From assembly GCF_003002915.1 (NCBI RefSeq), contig NZ_PVTG01000005.1:62001-126000 (forward strand): DNA of 64,000 nt, in the 5' to 3' direction. Below are positions 16,318-24,891 of this stretch, in pieces. Origin of the DNA: Geodermatophilus tzadiensis. GTDB lineage: Bacteria; Actinomycetota; Actinomycetes; Mycobacteriales; Geodermatophilaceae. The position numbers and the translations under genes were made by a program. The notes under the pieces are model-generated. The model saw only the letters and a program-made list of their open reading frames with translations, did no database searches and was not told the origin of the DNA. Position 1 is the stretch's first letter; every line of letters starts with the position of its first letter.

Positions 16318-17664
16318 TCAGGACCGGGACAGAGCCGGCTGCTCGGGCAGGACCACGTCGACCGTGGTCAGGAAGGTGTGCACGTGGCGCGCGGCGCGCA
16401 TGCCGCTCTCGATGGCGCCGTCGATGAAGCCGGCCCACCCGTTCGCGTAGTCGGCGCCGGCGAGGGCCACGCGACCCTCCGGTCGCTGCAGTTCGGCGAG
16501 AGCCCCGGTCAGCTGCCCGGCCCGCTGCATCGGCCAGGTCTCGCCGGAGAGGTCGTCCGCTACCCAGTCGTGGCTCGTGGTCTCCAGCACCTCGACGTCG
16601 GGAAGCCAGCCGCGCAGGGCCTCCTGGACCGCTACCCGGTCGTTGCCGTCGAGCCGCTCGCTCACCGAACCGAAGGCGACCACGAGCGTCTCGCCGTCGC
16701 CGACCTCCTCGACCTGGCACAGCGTGAGCGGTGCCGACCCCGGGGCCAGGGCGACGAACGGCTCGTACTCGCCGCGCAGCCGTGCCCAGACCTTGACCCC
16801 CTGCGACGTCTGACCCTGGTGGGCGGCCCGGCGCTTGCCCTCCGACAGCGGCGGGTCGAAGGTCACCGAGTCGAGCACGTTGAGCGGCAGGGTCACGACG
16901 ACCGCGGCCGCCGTCAGGATCGTGCCGTCCTGGAGCGTGACGGTGGCGCCTCCGTCGTCCTGGGTGACAGCGGAGACGCGGGCGTCGGTGCGGATCTCCA
17001 CGCCGGCGTCGGCGGCCATCGCCTCGATCAGCCGGCGGGTGCCGCCCACCACCTTGTAGGTGGCGCAGGCCTCGAACATCAGCTGCCAGCTGCCGCCGGC
17101 CAGAGCGCACCAGCGCAGCGCCTGCGCGTAGCCGCCGTCCTCGGTCCGGCCGCTGAAGTTCGTCGCCCACATGCCCTCGACGGCGTCGAACTCGTCAGCG
17201 CTCAGGCCGACCTGCTCCAGCTTCTCGCGGATGGTCAGGGTGTCGATCCCGGCGAGCGAGTCGCCGCTCAAGAGCGGCTGGTAGGGCTGCGGGAAGTACG
17301 TGAGTGCCTCGGCCGTGCTGGCTCCCATCCCGCGGTCGATGAGGCCGAGCAGATCGTCGGCGGTGCCGCTGTGCAGGGCGCCGCCGGCGATCCAGTGGCC
17401 GCGGACCGGGGTGGGGGAGGGCTTGACGTCGATGCCGTACCGGCTGAGCTCGGCCCAGGAGTGCGGCTGGATCCAGTGGACCCACGTGCCGCCCATCTCC
17501 AGGTCGCGACCGAGTCGACTGTCGGTCCACGTACGACCGCCGATGCGGTCGCGGGCTTCCAGGACGAGGGTGCGGTGCCCCTGCCTGTGCAGCTCCCGGG
17601 CGGCCGTGATCCCGGCGAACCCGGCGCCGATGACGATGACGTCGGCATCGTTCGAGGTGCTCAT
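16318..17664 (-). CDS. Flavin-containing monoamine oxidase
   Basis: A 448-aa FAD amine oxidase. The ATG at 17664 follows AAGGAGAAGAC. The FAD-binding N terminus DVIVIGAGFAGITAARELHR is followed by LEARDRIGGRTWTD and EMGGTWVHWIQPH. The C-terminal FAD segment VALAGADYANGWAGFIDGAI has Tyr-Ala-Asn where MAO aromatic-cage residues lie. There is no signal peptide or tail anchor, so it is cytosolic. It oxidatively deaminates a primary amine to an aldehyde, ammonia and hydrogen peroxide. The upstream APC permease would import the amine, and the homogentisate operon with its aldehyde dehydrogenase suggests an aromatic amine such as tyramine or phenylethylamine. Putrescine-type oxidases are the alternative. 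Confidence 0.9.
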   Translation of the reverse strand: MSTSNDADVIVIGAGFAGITAARELHRQGHRTLVLEARDRIGGRTWTDSRLGRDLEMGGTWVHWIQPHSWAELSRYGIDVKPSPTPVRGHWIAGGALHSGTADDLLGLIDRGMGASTAEALTYFPQPYQPLLSGDSLAGIDTLTIREKLEQVGLSADEFDAVEGMWATNFSGRTEDGGYAQALRWCALAGGSWQLMFEACATYKVVGGTRRLIEAMAADAGVEIRTDARVSAVTQDDGGATVTLQDGTILTAAAVVVTLPLNVLDSVTFDPPLSEGKRRAAHQGQTSQGVKVWARLRGEYEPFVALAPGSAPLTLCQVEEVGDGETLVVAFGSVSERLDGNDRVAVQEALRGWLPDVEVLETTSHDWVADDLSGETWPMQRAGQLTGALAELQRPEGRVALAGADYANGWAGFIDGAIESGMRAARHVHTFLTTVDVVLPEQPALSRS

Positions 17665-17693
17665 GTCTTCTCCTTGCGGGCGTACGGGGGCGG

Positions 17694-19190
17694 TCAGTGG
17701 GTGGTGGCGCCGGCCAGGTTCGCCGCGGCGGCCGGGGTGTCCGCATCGGGCGTAGTCCGGCGGACTGACGCGAGCGCCACTCCGACGAGGACCACCAGCG
17801 GAACGGAGGCGATCAGCGGCAGAGCGGTGCCAACCGAGCCCCCGATGAGCAGGGTGAAGTTCGTCAGCACCAGGACGGCCAGCGCGGCGATCAGCACGGC
17901 GGCGAGGACCGGGGCGATGAGCGTCTGCCACGGCCGGGTGTCCAGCTTGGTGCGCCGGAAGAAGACCACCACGGAGATCGACGTCAGGAAGTACAGGACG
18001 ACCAGGCCGAGGACGGCCACGCCGCTGAACCAGGCGAACAGCGTGAGGACCGGGTCGAGCCCGAGGACCGCGAACGGCATGACCAGGAGCAGCGCCATAA
18101 CGGTCTGCAGCGCGCTGGCGACGTACGGCGCACCCTGCCGCGTCGTACGGGCCACGACAGACGGGAAGATCCCCGTCTGTCCGAGCGAGTGGACGTAGCG
18201 GTTCGACGCGTTGTGGAAGGCGAGGATCCCGGCCAGCAGCGACGTGGCCAGCAGGACGCCGCCCACCTCGGCGGCCCACGGACCGAGGGCGTCGGAGATG
18301 GCGGCGAACAGCAGCACCGTGCCGTCGCCGGACTCCAGCGCGCTGCCGGCGGCATCGACGACCTGGCTGGCGCCGTAGTGGCTGACGACCATCCAGGAGA
18401 CGAACGCGAAGAACAGCGCGATCGTGGCGACGGCGAGGTAGGTGGCCCGGGGCACGGTGCGCGCGGGGTCCTTGGCCTCGGCCGAGTAGATGGCGGTGGA
18501 CTCAAAGCCGAACATCGAGGCGATGCCGAAGGTGAGTGCGATGCCGGGTGCACCGGCGAGGAAGGCCGAGGGGGTGAACGATGCGCCGGGGTTCAGCCCC
18601 TCGGGGCCGCCGCCGGTGAAGAGGGTGACCAGCGCGAAGGCCAGGAGGATCGACATCTCGGCGGCGACCAGCACTCCGAGGAATCGGGCGCCGAGGTCGA
18701 TGTTCAGGGAACCGAGCACCTGCACCACGGCCATCGTGACCAGTGCGCACACCCACCACGGAGGAGCGAAGCCGAGGTAGGTGTCGAAGAGGAAGGACAC
18801 GATGAAGCCGTAGAGCCCGTACATGCAGGCCTGGACCGTGTTGTACGACCACAGGGCGAGCATCGCGGAACCGGTGCCCAGGCGACGTCCAAGGCCTCTG
18901 CCGATGTAGGCGTAGAAGGCGCCTTCCTCGGTGACGTGTCGGCTCATCGCGATGAAGCCGACCGCGAAGATCGCGATCACCACGCCGACGACCAGGTACG
19001 CGGCGGGCGCACCTGCGCCGTTCCCGAGCGCGACCGCCAGCGGCAAGGCGCCACCGATGCCCGTCAACGGCGCCTGGGCGGACAGGACGAAGAACAGGAT
19101 GCCGACGACGCCGATCGCGCCGCGCCTGAGCTGGCGGTTGCCGCCCCGCTCGTCGACGGGGGTGGCCGGGGGCTGCGTTGCCTGGGACAT
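17694..19190 (-). CDS. APC-superfamily amino acid/amine permease
   Basis: A 498-aa integral membrane protein with about 12-14 hydrophobic segments. The ATG at 19190 has GGAGCG nearby and begins MSQATQPP; longer readings are unlikely. The first membrane segment region GVVGILFFVLSAQAPLTGIGG is characteristic of the APC family, as are EEGAFYAYIGRGLGRRLG and FGFESTAIYSAEAKDPARTVPRA. It catalyses uptake of an amino acid or amine, probably by proton symport. It leads the operon with the amine oxidase (29-base gap), so the oxidase substrate is the likely cargo. It is divergent from a TetR gene, with two palindromes between them. Confidence 0.93.
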   Translation of the reverse strand: MSQATQPPATPVDERGGNRQLRRGAIGVVGILFFVLSAQAPLTGIGGALPLAVALGNGAGAPAAYLVVGVVIAIFAVGFIAMSRHVTEEGAFYAYIGRGLGRRLGTGSAMLALWSYNTVQACMYGLYGFIVSFLFDTYLGFAPPWWVCALVTMAVVQVLGSLNIDLGARFLGVLVAAEMSILLAFALVTLFTGGGPEGLNPGASFTPSAFLAGAPGIALTFGIASMFGFESTAIYSAEAKDPARTVPRATYLAVATIALFFAFVSWMVVSHYGASQVVDAAGSALESGDGTVLLFAAISDALGPWAAEVGGVLLATSLLAGILAFHNASNRYVHSLGQTGIFPSVVARTTRQGAPYVASALQTVMALLLVMPFAVLGLDPVLTLFAWFSGVAVLGLVVLYFLTSISVVVFFRRTKLDTRPWQTLIAPVLAAVLIAALAVLVLTNFTLLIGGSVGTALPLIASVPLVVLVGVALASVRRTTPDADTPAAAANLAGATTH

Positions 19191-19306
19191 GGTCGCTCCG
19201 ATGAGTGGGCGGCGGATCACGCTGCGGGCAGTGACCACGACAGCGGGAGAGCGGCGTCGTCCCTGATCCGGGACGACGGACTGCGGAGTGCCGGCGCTAC
19301 AGGCGG

Positions 19307-19326
19307 AACTGTCCACCTGGACAGTT
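19307..19326. promoter_or_regulatory. Palindrome with perfect 9-base arms in the permease/TetR divergent region
   Basis: AACTGTCCA and TGGACAGTT flank a two-base centre. The site lies 117 bases upstream of the permease start. Perfect dyad symmetry between divergent genes, one encoding a TetR protein, makes an operator likely. Confidence 0.6.
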
Positions 19327-19357
19327 GTGACCGCTGGCACGAAGAATGCACGCGGGT

Positions 19358-19385
19358 GTGAAACTGGTCAAGTGGCCAGCTTCAC
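19358..19385. promoter_or_regulatory. 28-base imperfect palindrome upstream of the TetR gene
   Basis: Half-sites GTGAAACTGGTCAA and GTGGCCAGCTTCAC pair at 11 of 14 positions. It lies 91 bases before the TetR start. The size suits two TetR dimers. Its core differs from the 19307 site, so they may bind different proteins. Confidence 0.55.
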
Positions 19386-19475
19386 CTTTTTTCACGGTCA
19401 GGGGTGCTGGCCGGGTTGCGGCCGAGCGCGGCACGACTTCGTGCGTACCGTCGACCCATCGAGGAACGGGGTGAC

Positions 19476-20060
19476 ATGACAGGGACCGAGACGGCGGCGA
19501 TGACCGCGCGCCCGGCACCGGGCTATGGGGAGGGCCGACAGGCTCTGCTCGCTGCGGCCGTCCACGTCGTGGCCACGCGGGGGCTGCGCCACTTGACCTA
19601 CCGATCGGTGGCGCAGGAGGCTCGTGTCGCGCACGGGCTGGTGGCGCACCACTTCGGGACCCGGGACGCCCTGCTCGAGGCCGCCCTGGAGTTCTCGCTG
19701 GCCAACAGCGTCGGCTCGATCAGCGCCGCTCCGGGCAGTGGCGACCTGGAGGCAATCTTCGCCGGCGTCGTCGAGATGGTGCAGGCCAACCCGGACGACC
19801 AGGCCTTCCAGTACGAGCTGATCCTGGAGGCCCGGCGCCGTCCGGAGCTCCGGCCGCATGTGGTGCAGGTCTACGCGACCTACCGTCAGGCGCTCAGGAA
19901 TGAGCTGGACGCCGCCGGCATCCGAGCTGACGATGCTCTGGTCCACCTGGTCTTCGCGGCGGTCGACGGCCTGGTGTTCCAGCAGGTGTGCCTGGGCGAC
20001 CCGGATGCTGCCGGTGCCGGGGTGAAGCGGTTGCGCGATCTGCTGCGACCGTTGGCCTGA
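19476..20060 (+). CDS. TetR-family transcriptional regulator
   Basis: A 194-aa regulator. The ATG at 19476 follows GAGGAACGGGG; a 24-residue upstream extension has no family similarity. The N-terminal HTH spans about residues 18-65: RQALLAAAVHVVATRGLRHL then YRSVAQEARVAHGLVAHHFGTRDALLEAAL. The C-terminal ligand domain contains AIFAGVVEMVQANPDDQAF and VHLVFAAVDGLVFQQ. It is divergent from the permease-amine oxidase operon, so it most simply represses that operon and itself through the palindromes at 19307-19326 and 19358-19385. The ligand is unknown. Confidence 0.93.
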   Translation: MTGTETAAMTARPAPGYGEGRQALLAAAVHVVATRGLRHLTYRSVAQEARVAHGLVAHHFGTRDALLEAALEFSLANSVGSISAAPGSGDLEAIFAGVVEMVQANPDDQAFQYELILEARRRPELRPHVVQVYATYRQALRNELDAAGIRADDALVHLVFAAVDGLVFQQVCLGDPDAAGAGVKRLRDLLRPLA

Positions 20061-20122
20061 CGCTCCCTCAGCGGGGCGCCGGTCCGATCCGGGAGCGGCC
20101 TGCTGCGAGCACACTGTTTACG

Positions 20123-20533
20123 GTGCGGTCGGTGGTCATCTCCAGGAACACGGCGGCCCTACGCGCCGAGCGCACGGAGATGCTGCGCCATCGCTCCTTG
20201 CTGATCGCCCAGAGCGAGCAGTGGCTCGTGGATGCCGAGGTTCGCGAGACCCGTCGGGCCCTGCTGCGGCTGGCTCGCCTCCATACGAAGCTGCCGGCTG
20301 TGGGTTTCCTGGATGTGGACTTCCTGGCGGTCGCCGACCGGTCGACCGTCCTGCGGGCGATCATCGAGGCGGCCTTTGGCGTGGGCGGTGCTGCGGCGGC
20401 CGACCTGCAGATCTGCGACCCGGTGAACCGCCCAGCATTGACGGAGGCTTCCAACCACCGAAGGAGGGAAGCCTCCAACAACGCTGGAGCGGTTCATGGC
20501 GCGACCAACTCACGACCAGCAAACCACCCCTGA
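20123..20533 (+). pseudogene. Truncated GAF-domain sensor remnant
   Basis: The reading from GTG 20123 gives 136 residues. The first 100 look like the N-terminal helix and start of a GAF domain of actinobacterial sensor proteins: ERTEMLRHRSLLIAQSEQWL, then AAFGVGGAAAADLQICDP. A full protein would continue with about 100 more GAF residues and often an ANTAR or HisK domain. Here homology stops at ICDPVN, and the tail is a low-complexity run beside a perfect inverted repeat at 20443-20476. The downstream 300 bases are visibly lower in GC. Truncation by deletion or insertion is the simplest view; a short expressed ORF cannot be excluded. Confidence 0.55.
20443..20476. repeat. Inverted repeat with 10-base arms
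   Basis: GGAGGCTTCC and GGAAGCCTCC separated by 14 bases sit exactly where GAF similarity ends. It could be a terminator-like stem or a scar of the event that truncated the gene. Confidence 0.6.
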
Positions 20534-20748
20534 CGCCCGATGATGACCAACGCCGGCCGATGACACGAACGGCTGCTGACCTGCATGTTCAGCGCGGACC
20601 AACCGCTGCCCACAGCCTCAAGATCAACTCGCAGGATGGGCCGTCTCCTGAGGAGTCGCTCGACGCTCCGCTCAAGCGGGGCCCGGCTGTGCCGATGCAC
20701 CCAAGCGCAAGGAGCCTCCTCGAGGCGACCCAGCGCGAGAGGCAACAG

Positions 20749-21228
20749 ATGCGCTTGACGGTGATCGGCACCTTGGCTGCCGGTGTTCTCCTGCTGTCCG
20801 CCTGTACCGAGGCGGCTCCATCCGCCGCTCCGGTGGCAACCCCCAGTACGCCCGCATGGGCGCTGTTCGAGGGCCCGTCGGGTCTGGAGGTCGAGGCAGA
20901 ACAGGGGGCACGGGTAACCCTGGAGGAGCAGCGACAAGCGGCTGAGGACCAGCGGCGACAGGCAGAAGCGGCGGCAGCGGCCGCCCGGGCCGCGGCGGAG
21001 GCGGCGGCCGCAGAGGAGGCGGCAGCACAGGCCGCAGCGGAGGCAACGGCCGCGGAAGAGGCGACCGTCGTCGAGGAGGAGTGCATCGGCTACGGCTGCA
21101 GCCCGGAGCAGGACGCGCAGATCAACGACCTGGAGGTGCGGTGTTCCGACGGCACGGCCACGGTCGAGGAGTGCTTCGGACCCGGCGCGGATGCCAACGG
21201 CAACGGCATCGCGGACGTCAACGAGTAG
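20749..21228 (+). CDS. Lipoprotein with Ala/Glu coil and EF-hand-like loop
   Basis: From the ATG at 20749 (AGAGG upstream) the protein has 159 aa. It starts MRLTVIGTLAAGVLLLSACTE, a signal peptide with lipobox LSAC, so the mature protein should be lipid-anchored outside the membrane at Cys19. Residues about 50-105 are an alanine/glutamate/glutamine-rich, very likely helical or coiled-coil stretch. The end carries four cysteines and GADANGNGIADVNE, which fits a calcium-binding EF-hand loop (Asp1, Asn3, Asn5, Gly6, Asp9, Glu12). Function is unknown. An upstream start at 20695 would hide the signal peptide and is less likely. It is isolated between a decayed gene and the recombinase. Confidence 0.8.
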   Translation: MRLTVIGTLAAGVLLLSACTEAAPSAAPVATPSTPAWALFEGPSGLEVEAEQGARVTLEEQRQAAEDQRRQAEAAAAAARAAAEAAAAEEAAAQAAAEATAAEEATVVEEECIGYGCSPEQDAQINDLEVRCSDGTATVEECFGPGADANGNGIADVNE

Positions 21229-21237
21229 TCCGCCGCC

Positions 21238-22161
21238 TCACAGTCGATCGCCCAGGCCGAGGCGCCGGTGCGCCTCGTGGGCCCGCTCGACGGCGGTGGA
21301 GGCGGCGTACCGGGAGAGCATGTCGTCGGACCGCCAGCCGGCCAGCATCACCAGGTCCCGCTCCTGTCCTCCTCCGGCCAGCCACCGGTGGGCGAAGGTG
21401 TGCCGGAAGCGGTGCGGGTGGACGTCGGCGACGCCGGCCTGCCCAGCACGGAGGTGCAGCACGTCGCGGGCGCCGTCGGGGGTCATCGGCCCGCGCTGGC
21501 CGAGTAGCAGCCGCGGCGACCGGGCATAGGGGTGCAGCGCGCGCACCCGCAGATAGCGGTCGACGGCCTGCGCGGTCTTGGCGCCGAACGGCACCACCCG
21601 GAGGCGGGAGCCCTTGCCGGTGACGTAGGCCAGCTCCCGGTCCAGGTCCACGTCGGTGATCTCCAGCCCGCACAGCTCCGAGACCCGGACGCCGGTGTCG
21701 AGCAGCAGCCGCAGCACCACCTCGTCGCGGCGTCCGAGGAAGACCGCGCGGTGGAAGACGCCGGGCTGGCCGCGGGGGACCGCGCACGTCTTCAGAAGGG
21801 CGGCGATCTCGCTGTCGGTGAGGATGGGGACGGGCTTGTCGGGTGGGCTGGGGATCTCGATGCCGTCGGTGGGTGCCTTCTCCAGTTCTCCTTCGGTGAC
21901 CAGCCAGCGGCAGAACCGGCGCATGCCGCGCAGCCGGGTCCCGACGGTGGAGGGCTCGCACGTCTCGGCGAGGTCGGCCAGCCAGGCGCTGATCGCGTGC
22001 CTGGTCAGCTCCTCCAGCGTCACCGGCCGGCCGCGATCGGCCAGCCAGCGGCTGAAGTACCGCACCGACTGGCTGTAGAGCTCGATCGTCCGCGGCGCCT
22101 TGGCGGCGGCCCGCAGGTGCCGCCGGAAGGACGCCAGCAGGTCCTCGAGCCGGATCGCCAC
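21238..22161 (-). CDS. Tyrosine recombinase (XerC/integrase type)
   Basis: A 307-aa tyrosine recombinase with GTG start. The N-terminal SAM-like DNA-binding domain covers about residues 1-95 ([20 protein letters not shown]). The catalytic domain has the full set: Arg in [11 protein letters not shown], Lys in [13 protein letters not shown], HxxR in [14 protein letters not shown], Trp in [13 protein letters not shown] (Trp often replaces the second His) and the nucleophilic Tyr of SRY. Length fits XerC/D or short integrases. No excisionase, phage or plasmid genes are adjacent and no tRNA attachment site is seen. It may be a solitary Xer-like protein or the remainder of a small element, the latter supported by the neighbouring decayed gene and AT-richer flank. 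Confidence 0.92.
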   Translation of the reverse strand: MAIRLEDLLASFRRHLRAAAKAPRTIELYSQSVRYFSRWLADRGRPVTLEELTRHAISAWLADLAETCEPSTVGTRLRGMRRFCRWLVTEGELEKAPTDGIEIPSPPDKPVPILTDSEIAALLKTCAVPRGQPGVFHRAVFLGRRDEVVLRLLLDTGVRVSELCGLEITDVDLDRELAYVTGKGSRLRVVPFGAKTAQAVDRYLRVRALHPYARSPRLLLGQRGPMTPDGARDVLHLRAGQAGVADVHPHRFRHTFAHRWLAGGGQERDLVMLAGWRSDDMLSRYAASTAVERAHEAHRRLGLGDRL

Positions 22162-22210
22162 GGTGGCAGGTCATCCGGGGAAACAGCGCTGTGCTAGCCC
22201 AGCCGGGGTC

Positions 22211-23284
22211 TCATAATGGTGCATCTTCGCTGGTAGAACGCTTAGCGCGACTCGGCTGCACCCGCATCGGCTCGCCCGGCATCTTCGGGTAGTCGGGGGG
22301 ATAGGGCAGGTCGCCCAGGCCCTGGTCGGCGGCCTGGCGCTCGGCGAGCTCGAGCAGCGGCTCGATGCCGAAGGCGTGCCCGGCCAGGCCGGCGTGCTTG
22401 TCGCCGACCGCCCGGAACCGCTCGGGCATGGTCAGCACGGTGAAGTCGGTGGGGTGCACGTCGGGCAGCTCGTCCCAGTCCAGCGGCGCGGACACCGGCG
22501 CGTGCGGCTTGGGCCGGATGGAGTACGCCGAGGCGATCGTGCGGTCCCGGGCCATCTGGTTGTAGTCGATGAAGATCTTCTCGCCGCGCTCCTCCTTCCA
22601 CCACGACATCGTCACGCGGTCGGGGAGGCGCCGTTCCAGCTCCCGGCCGAAGGCGATGACCGCCCGGCGCACGTCGGTGAAGGTCCACCGCGGCTGGATC
22701 GGCACGTACACGTGCACGCCGCGCCCGCCGGAGGTCTTCGGCCAGCCCTCCATGCCGAGCTCGTGCAGCAGCTCGCGCACGTGCGGGGCCACCCGGACGG
22801 CGTCGGAGAAGTCGGTGCCCGGCTGCGGGTCGAGGTCGATGCGGATCTGGTTCGGCGACTCGACGTCGGTCTTGTCCACCGGCCACGGGTGGAACGTCAG
22901 CGTGCCGAGGTTGGCGCACCACGCGACGACGGCCACCGAGTCCGGAGCGATCTCGTCGGCCGTCCGTCCGCTGGGGAAGGTGATGTGCGCCGTCGGCACC
23001 CAGCCGGGCGCGTTCTTGGGCACCCGCTTCTGGTAGAAGGCGTCGCCGGTGTTGTCCATCCGGGTCGACAGCCGGGCGCCCTCGAACACCCCGCCGGGCC
23101 AGCGCTCGAGCGTCGTCGGCCGGTCCCGCAGCGCGAACAGGACCCCCTCGCCCACGGCCAGGAAGTACTCGACGACGTCGATCTTGCGGATCCCGCGCTC
23201 GGCGAAGTACGGCTTCTCCGGGTTGGAGACCCGCACCTCGTGCCCGTCGACGGTCAGGACGACGGCGTCCTTGCTGCTGGCCAT
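22211..23284 (-). CDS. Stand-alone LigD-type polymerase/primase domain protein
   Basis: A 357-aa protein of the archaeo-eukaryotic primase-type LigD polymerase family. The start at 23284 follows GAGGAG. The metal-binding DxD is in IRIDLDPQPGTDFSD (about residue 150), followed by the conserved PKTSGGRGVHVYVPI and, near residue 237, EKIFIDYNQMARDRTIASAYS. It fills gaps with ribonucleotides or deoxynucleotides during end joining or excision repair. It lacks nuclease and ligase domains; a separate LigC-type ligase is encoded at 24938-26005 on the same strand, as with mycobacterial PolD/LigC pairs. Ku is not in this window. The last seven codons are AT-richer and end in TTA-TGA, a rare leucine codon for such a genome. 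Confidence 0.92.
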   Translation of the reverse strand: MASSKDAVVLTVDGHEVRVSNPEKPYFAERGIRKIDVVEYFLAVGEGVLFALRDRPTTLERWPGGVFEGARLSTRMDNTGDAFYQKRVPKNAPGWVPTAHITFPSGRTADEIAPDSVAVVAWCANLGTLTFHPWPVDKTDVESPNQIRIDLDPQPGTDFSDAVRVAPHVRELLHELGMEGWPKTSGGRGVHVYVPIQPRWTFTDVRRAVIAFGRELERRLPDRVTMSWWKEERGEKIFIDYNQMARDRTIASAYSIRPKPHAPVSAPLDWDELPDVHPTDFTVLTMPERFRAVGDKHAGLAGHAFGIEPLLELAERQAADQGLGDLPYPPDYPKMPGEPMRVQPSRAKRSTSEDAPL

Positions 23285-23321
23285 GGGCTCCTCGTCTCGG
23301 GCGCGGCGGGTCGGGCTCTCG

Positions 23322-24884
23322 TCAGGCGGGGCAGGTCAGGCCGTCCTGCGGCACGGTCAGGTCGATCAGGTAGGCGTTGACCGCGTCGGTGACGCACGGG
23401 GTGCGGGGGTAGGCGGTGTGCCCCTGGCCCTGCCAGGTCAGCAGCACGCCCGCGTCGAGGTCCTCGGCCAGGTCGACCGCGCCGGGCAGCGGGGTCACCG
23501 GGTCGCCCTGGGTGCCGACGACGAGGACCGGCGCGCTGCCCTCGGCGTCCCGCTCGGGCAGCGGGGTGCGCGGGGCCTCCCACACGCCGCAGGTGTAGAG
23601 GCTGGAGGCCTTGCCGGCACCGAACAGCGGGTAGCGCTGTCCCCAGTCCTGCGCCAGCTGCAGCACCTGCTCCTCCGAGAAGACCTCGTCCTCGGGGGTG
23701 TCGGCGCAGTTGACGGCGACGTTGGCGTCGAAGAGGTTGGTGTAGCCGCCGTCCGGGAGCCGGCCCGAGTAGCTGTCGGCCAGCGAGAACAGGCCGGCGC
23801 TGTCGTTGTTCGAGCGCGCCGCCGCCAGCGACTGCGACAGCTGCGGCCACGACCCCGGGTCGTACAGCGCCGCCACCACCGCCGTCATGACCACGCCGGG
23901 GGTCGCCGTCCGGGTCTCCCCGGCGGCGGTGCTGGGGATCGGGCTCGCGGCGGCCTGGGCGAGCAGGTCCTCGAGCCACCGACGCGGGTCGTCGCCGATC
24001 GGGCAGCCCGAGACCAGCCCGGTGCAGTTGGCGGCGAACGCGTCGAAGCCGGCCTCGAGGGCGGCGGCCGACGCCTCGGCGTCGGCCTGTGGGTCGACGT
24101 CGGGGTCGACCGCGGCGTCGAGCACCATCGCCCGCACCCGGTCGGGGTACAGCTCGGCGTAGGTGGAGCCCAGCGTGGTGCCGTAGGAGTAGCCCAGGTA
24201 GGTCAGCTGCTCGTCGCCGAGGGACTCGCGCAGCAGGTCCATGTCGCGGGCGGTGTCGACGGTGTTGAAGGTGCCCAGGGCGTCGCCGTACTCCTCCGCG
24301 CACGCGGCGGCGGCCTCGTCGGTGAGCGCGAGCACCTCGTCCATCTGCTCCTGCGTCGTCGGCCGCGGCTCGGCGGCGATCGAGCGGTCCTTGAGCTCGG
24401 CCGGGAGGCACTCGACCGGCGTCGACAGGCCCACCCCGCGGGGGTCGAAGCCGACCAGGTCGAAGCGGCGCAGCACGTCCTCGGGCAGCGACAGCGCCAG
24501 GCCCAGCGCGGCGTCGGCGCCGGAGGCGCCGGGTCCGCCCGGGTTGACCAGCAGCGAGCCGATCCGGTCGGTCTGGCCGGCGAGCTTCGCGCGGATGAGG
24601 AACAAGGGCAGCGTGGCGCCGTCGGCCTCGTCGTGGTCGATGGGCACCTCGGTGCGGCCGCACTCGAAGGCGATGTCGCGCTCGCTGCCCGGCGTCCCGG
24701 CGAGGAGCTGGCTGATCTGGGCGTCGCAGTCGGTCCAGGCGATCGGGGCGGCCTCCGCCTCGGCCGGGGTCGTCGTCGCGGCCGACGAGCCCGAGGCCGA
24801 CACCGACTCGGAGAAGGAGGTGCACCCGGTGACCGCGAGGAGCAGGCCGGTCGAGGCGGCGAGCAGGCCGCGGCGCAGACGCAT
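23322..24884 (-). CDS. Secreted lipoprotein alpha/beta hydrolase (Tap-like peptidase family)
   Basis: A 520-aa exported hydrolase. MRLRRGLLAASTGLLLAVTG ends in a lipobox (VTGC), so it is probably a membrane-anchored lipoprotein on the cell surface. The alpha/beta-hydrolase core shows the oxyanion region LLVNPGGPGASG, the nucleophile in GYSYGTTLG, the Asp in VVGTQGDPVTP and the His in QGQGHTAYPRT, with the C-terminal Tap-like domain. Cysteines are numerous, as in SlpD/E and tripeptidyl aminopeptidase relatives. It likely releases short peptides from proline-containing substrates outside the cell. A TAACCT -10-like box ends seven bases before the ATG, suggesting a leaderless transcript. It separates the LigD-polymerase and LigC genes and is functionally unrelated to them. 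Confidence 0.9.
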   Translation of the reverse strand: MRLRRGLLAASTGLLLAVTGCTSFSESVSASGSSAATTTPAEAEAAPIAWTDCDAQISQLLAGTPGSERDIAFECGRTEVPIDHDEADGATLPLFLIRAKLAGQTDRIGSLLVNPGGPGASGADAALGLALSLPEDVLRRFDLVGFDPRGVGLSTPVECLPAELKDRSIAAEPRPTTQEQMDEVLALTDEAAAACAEEYGDALGTFNTVDTARDMDLLRESLGDEQLTYLGYSYGTTLGSTYAELYPDRVRAMVLDAAVDPDVDPQADAEASAAALEAGFDAFAANCTGLVSGCPIGDDPRRWLEDLLAQAAASPIPSTAAGETRTATPGVVMTAVVAALYDPGSWPQLSQSLAAARSNNDSAGLFSLADSYSGRLPDGGYTNLFDANVAVNCADTPEDEVFSEEQVLQLAQDWGQRYPLFGAGKASSLYTCGVWEAPRTPLPERDAEGSAPVLVVGTQGDPVTPLPGAVDLAEDLDAGVLLTWQGQGHTAYPRTPCVTDAVNAYLIDLTVPQDGLTCPA

Positions 24885-24891
24885 GATCACG

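Noticed and set aside
22200-22262. tRNA-like string (GGTAGAACGCTTAGCGCG) as a tRNA attachment site for the recombinase
   Set aside because: It resembles a D-loop, but no anticodon stem, T-loop or acceptor pairing can be formed. It also codes the polymerase C terminus.
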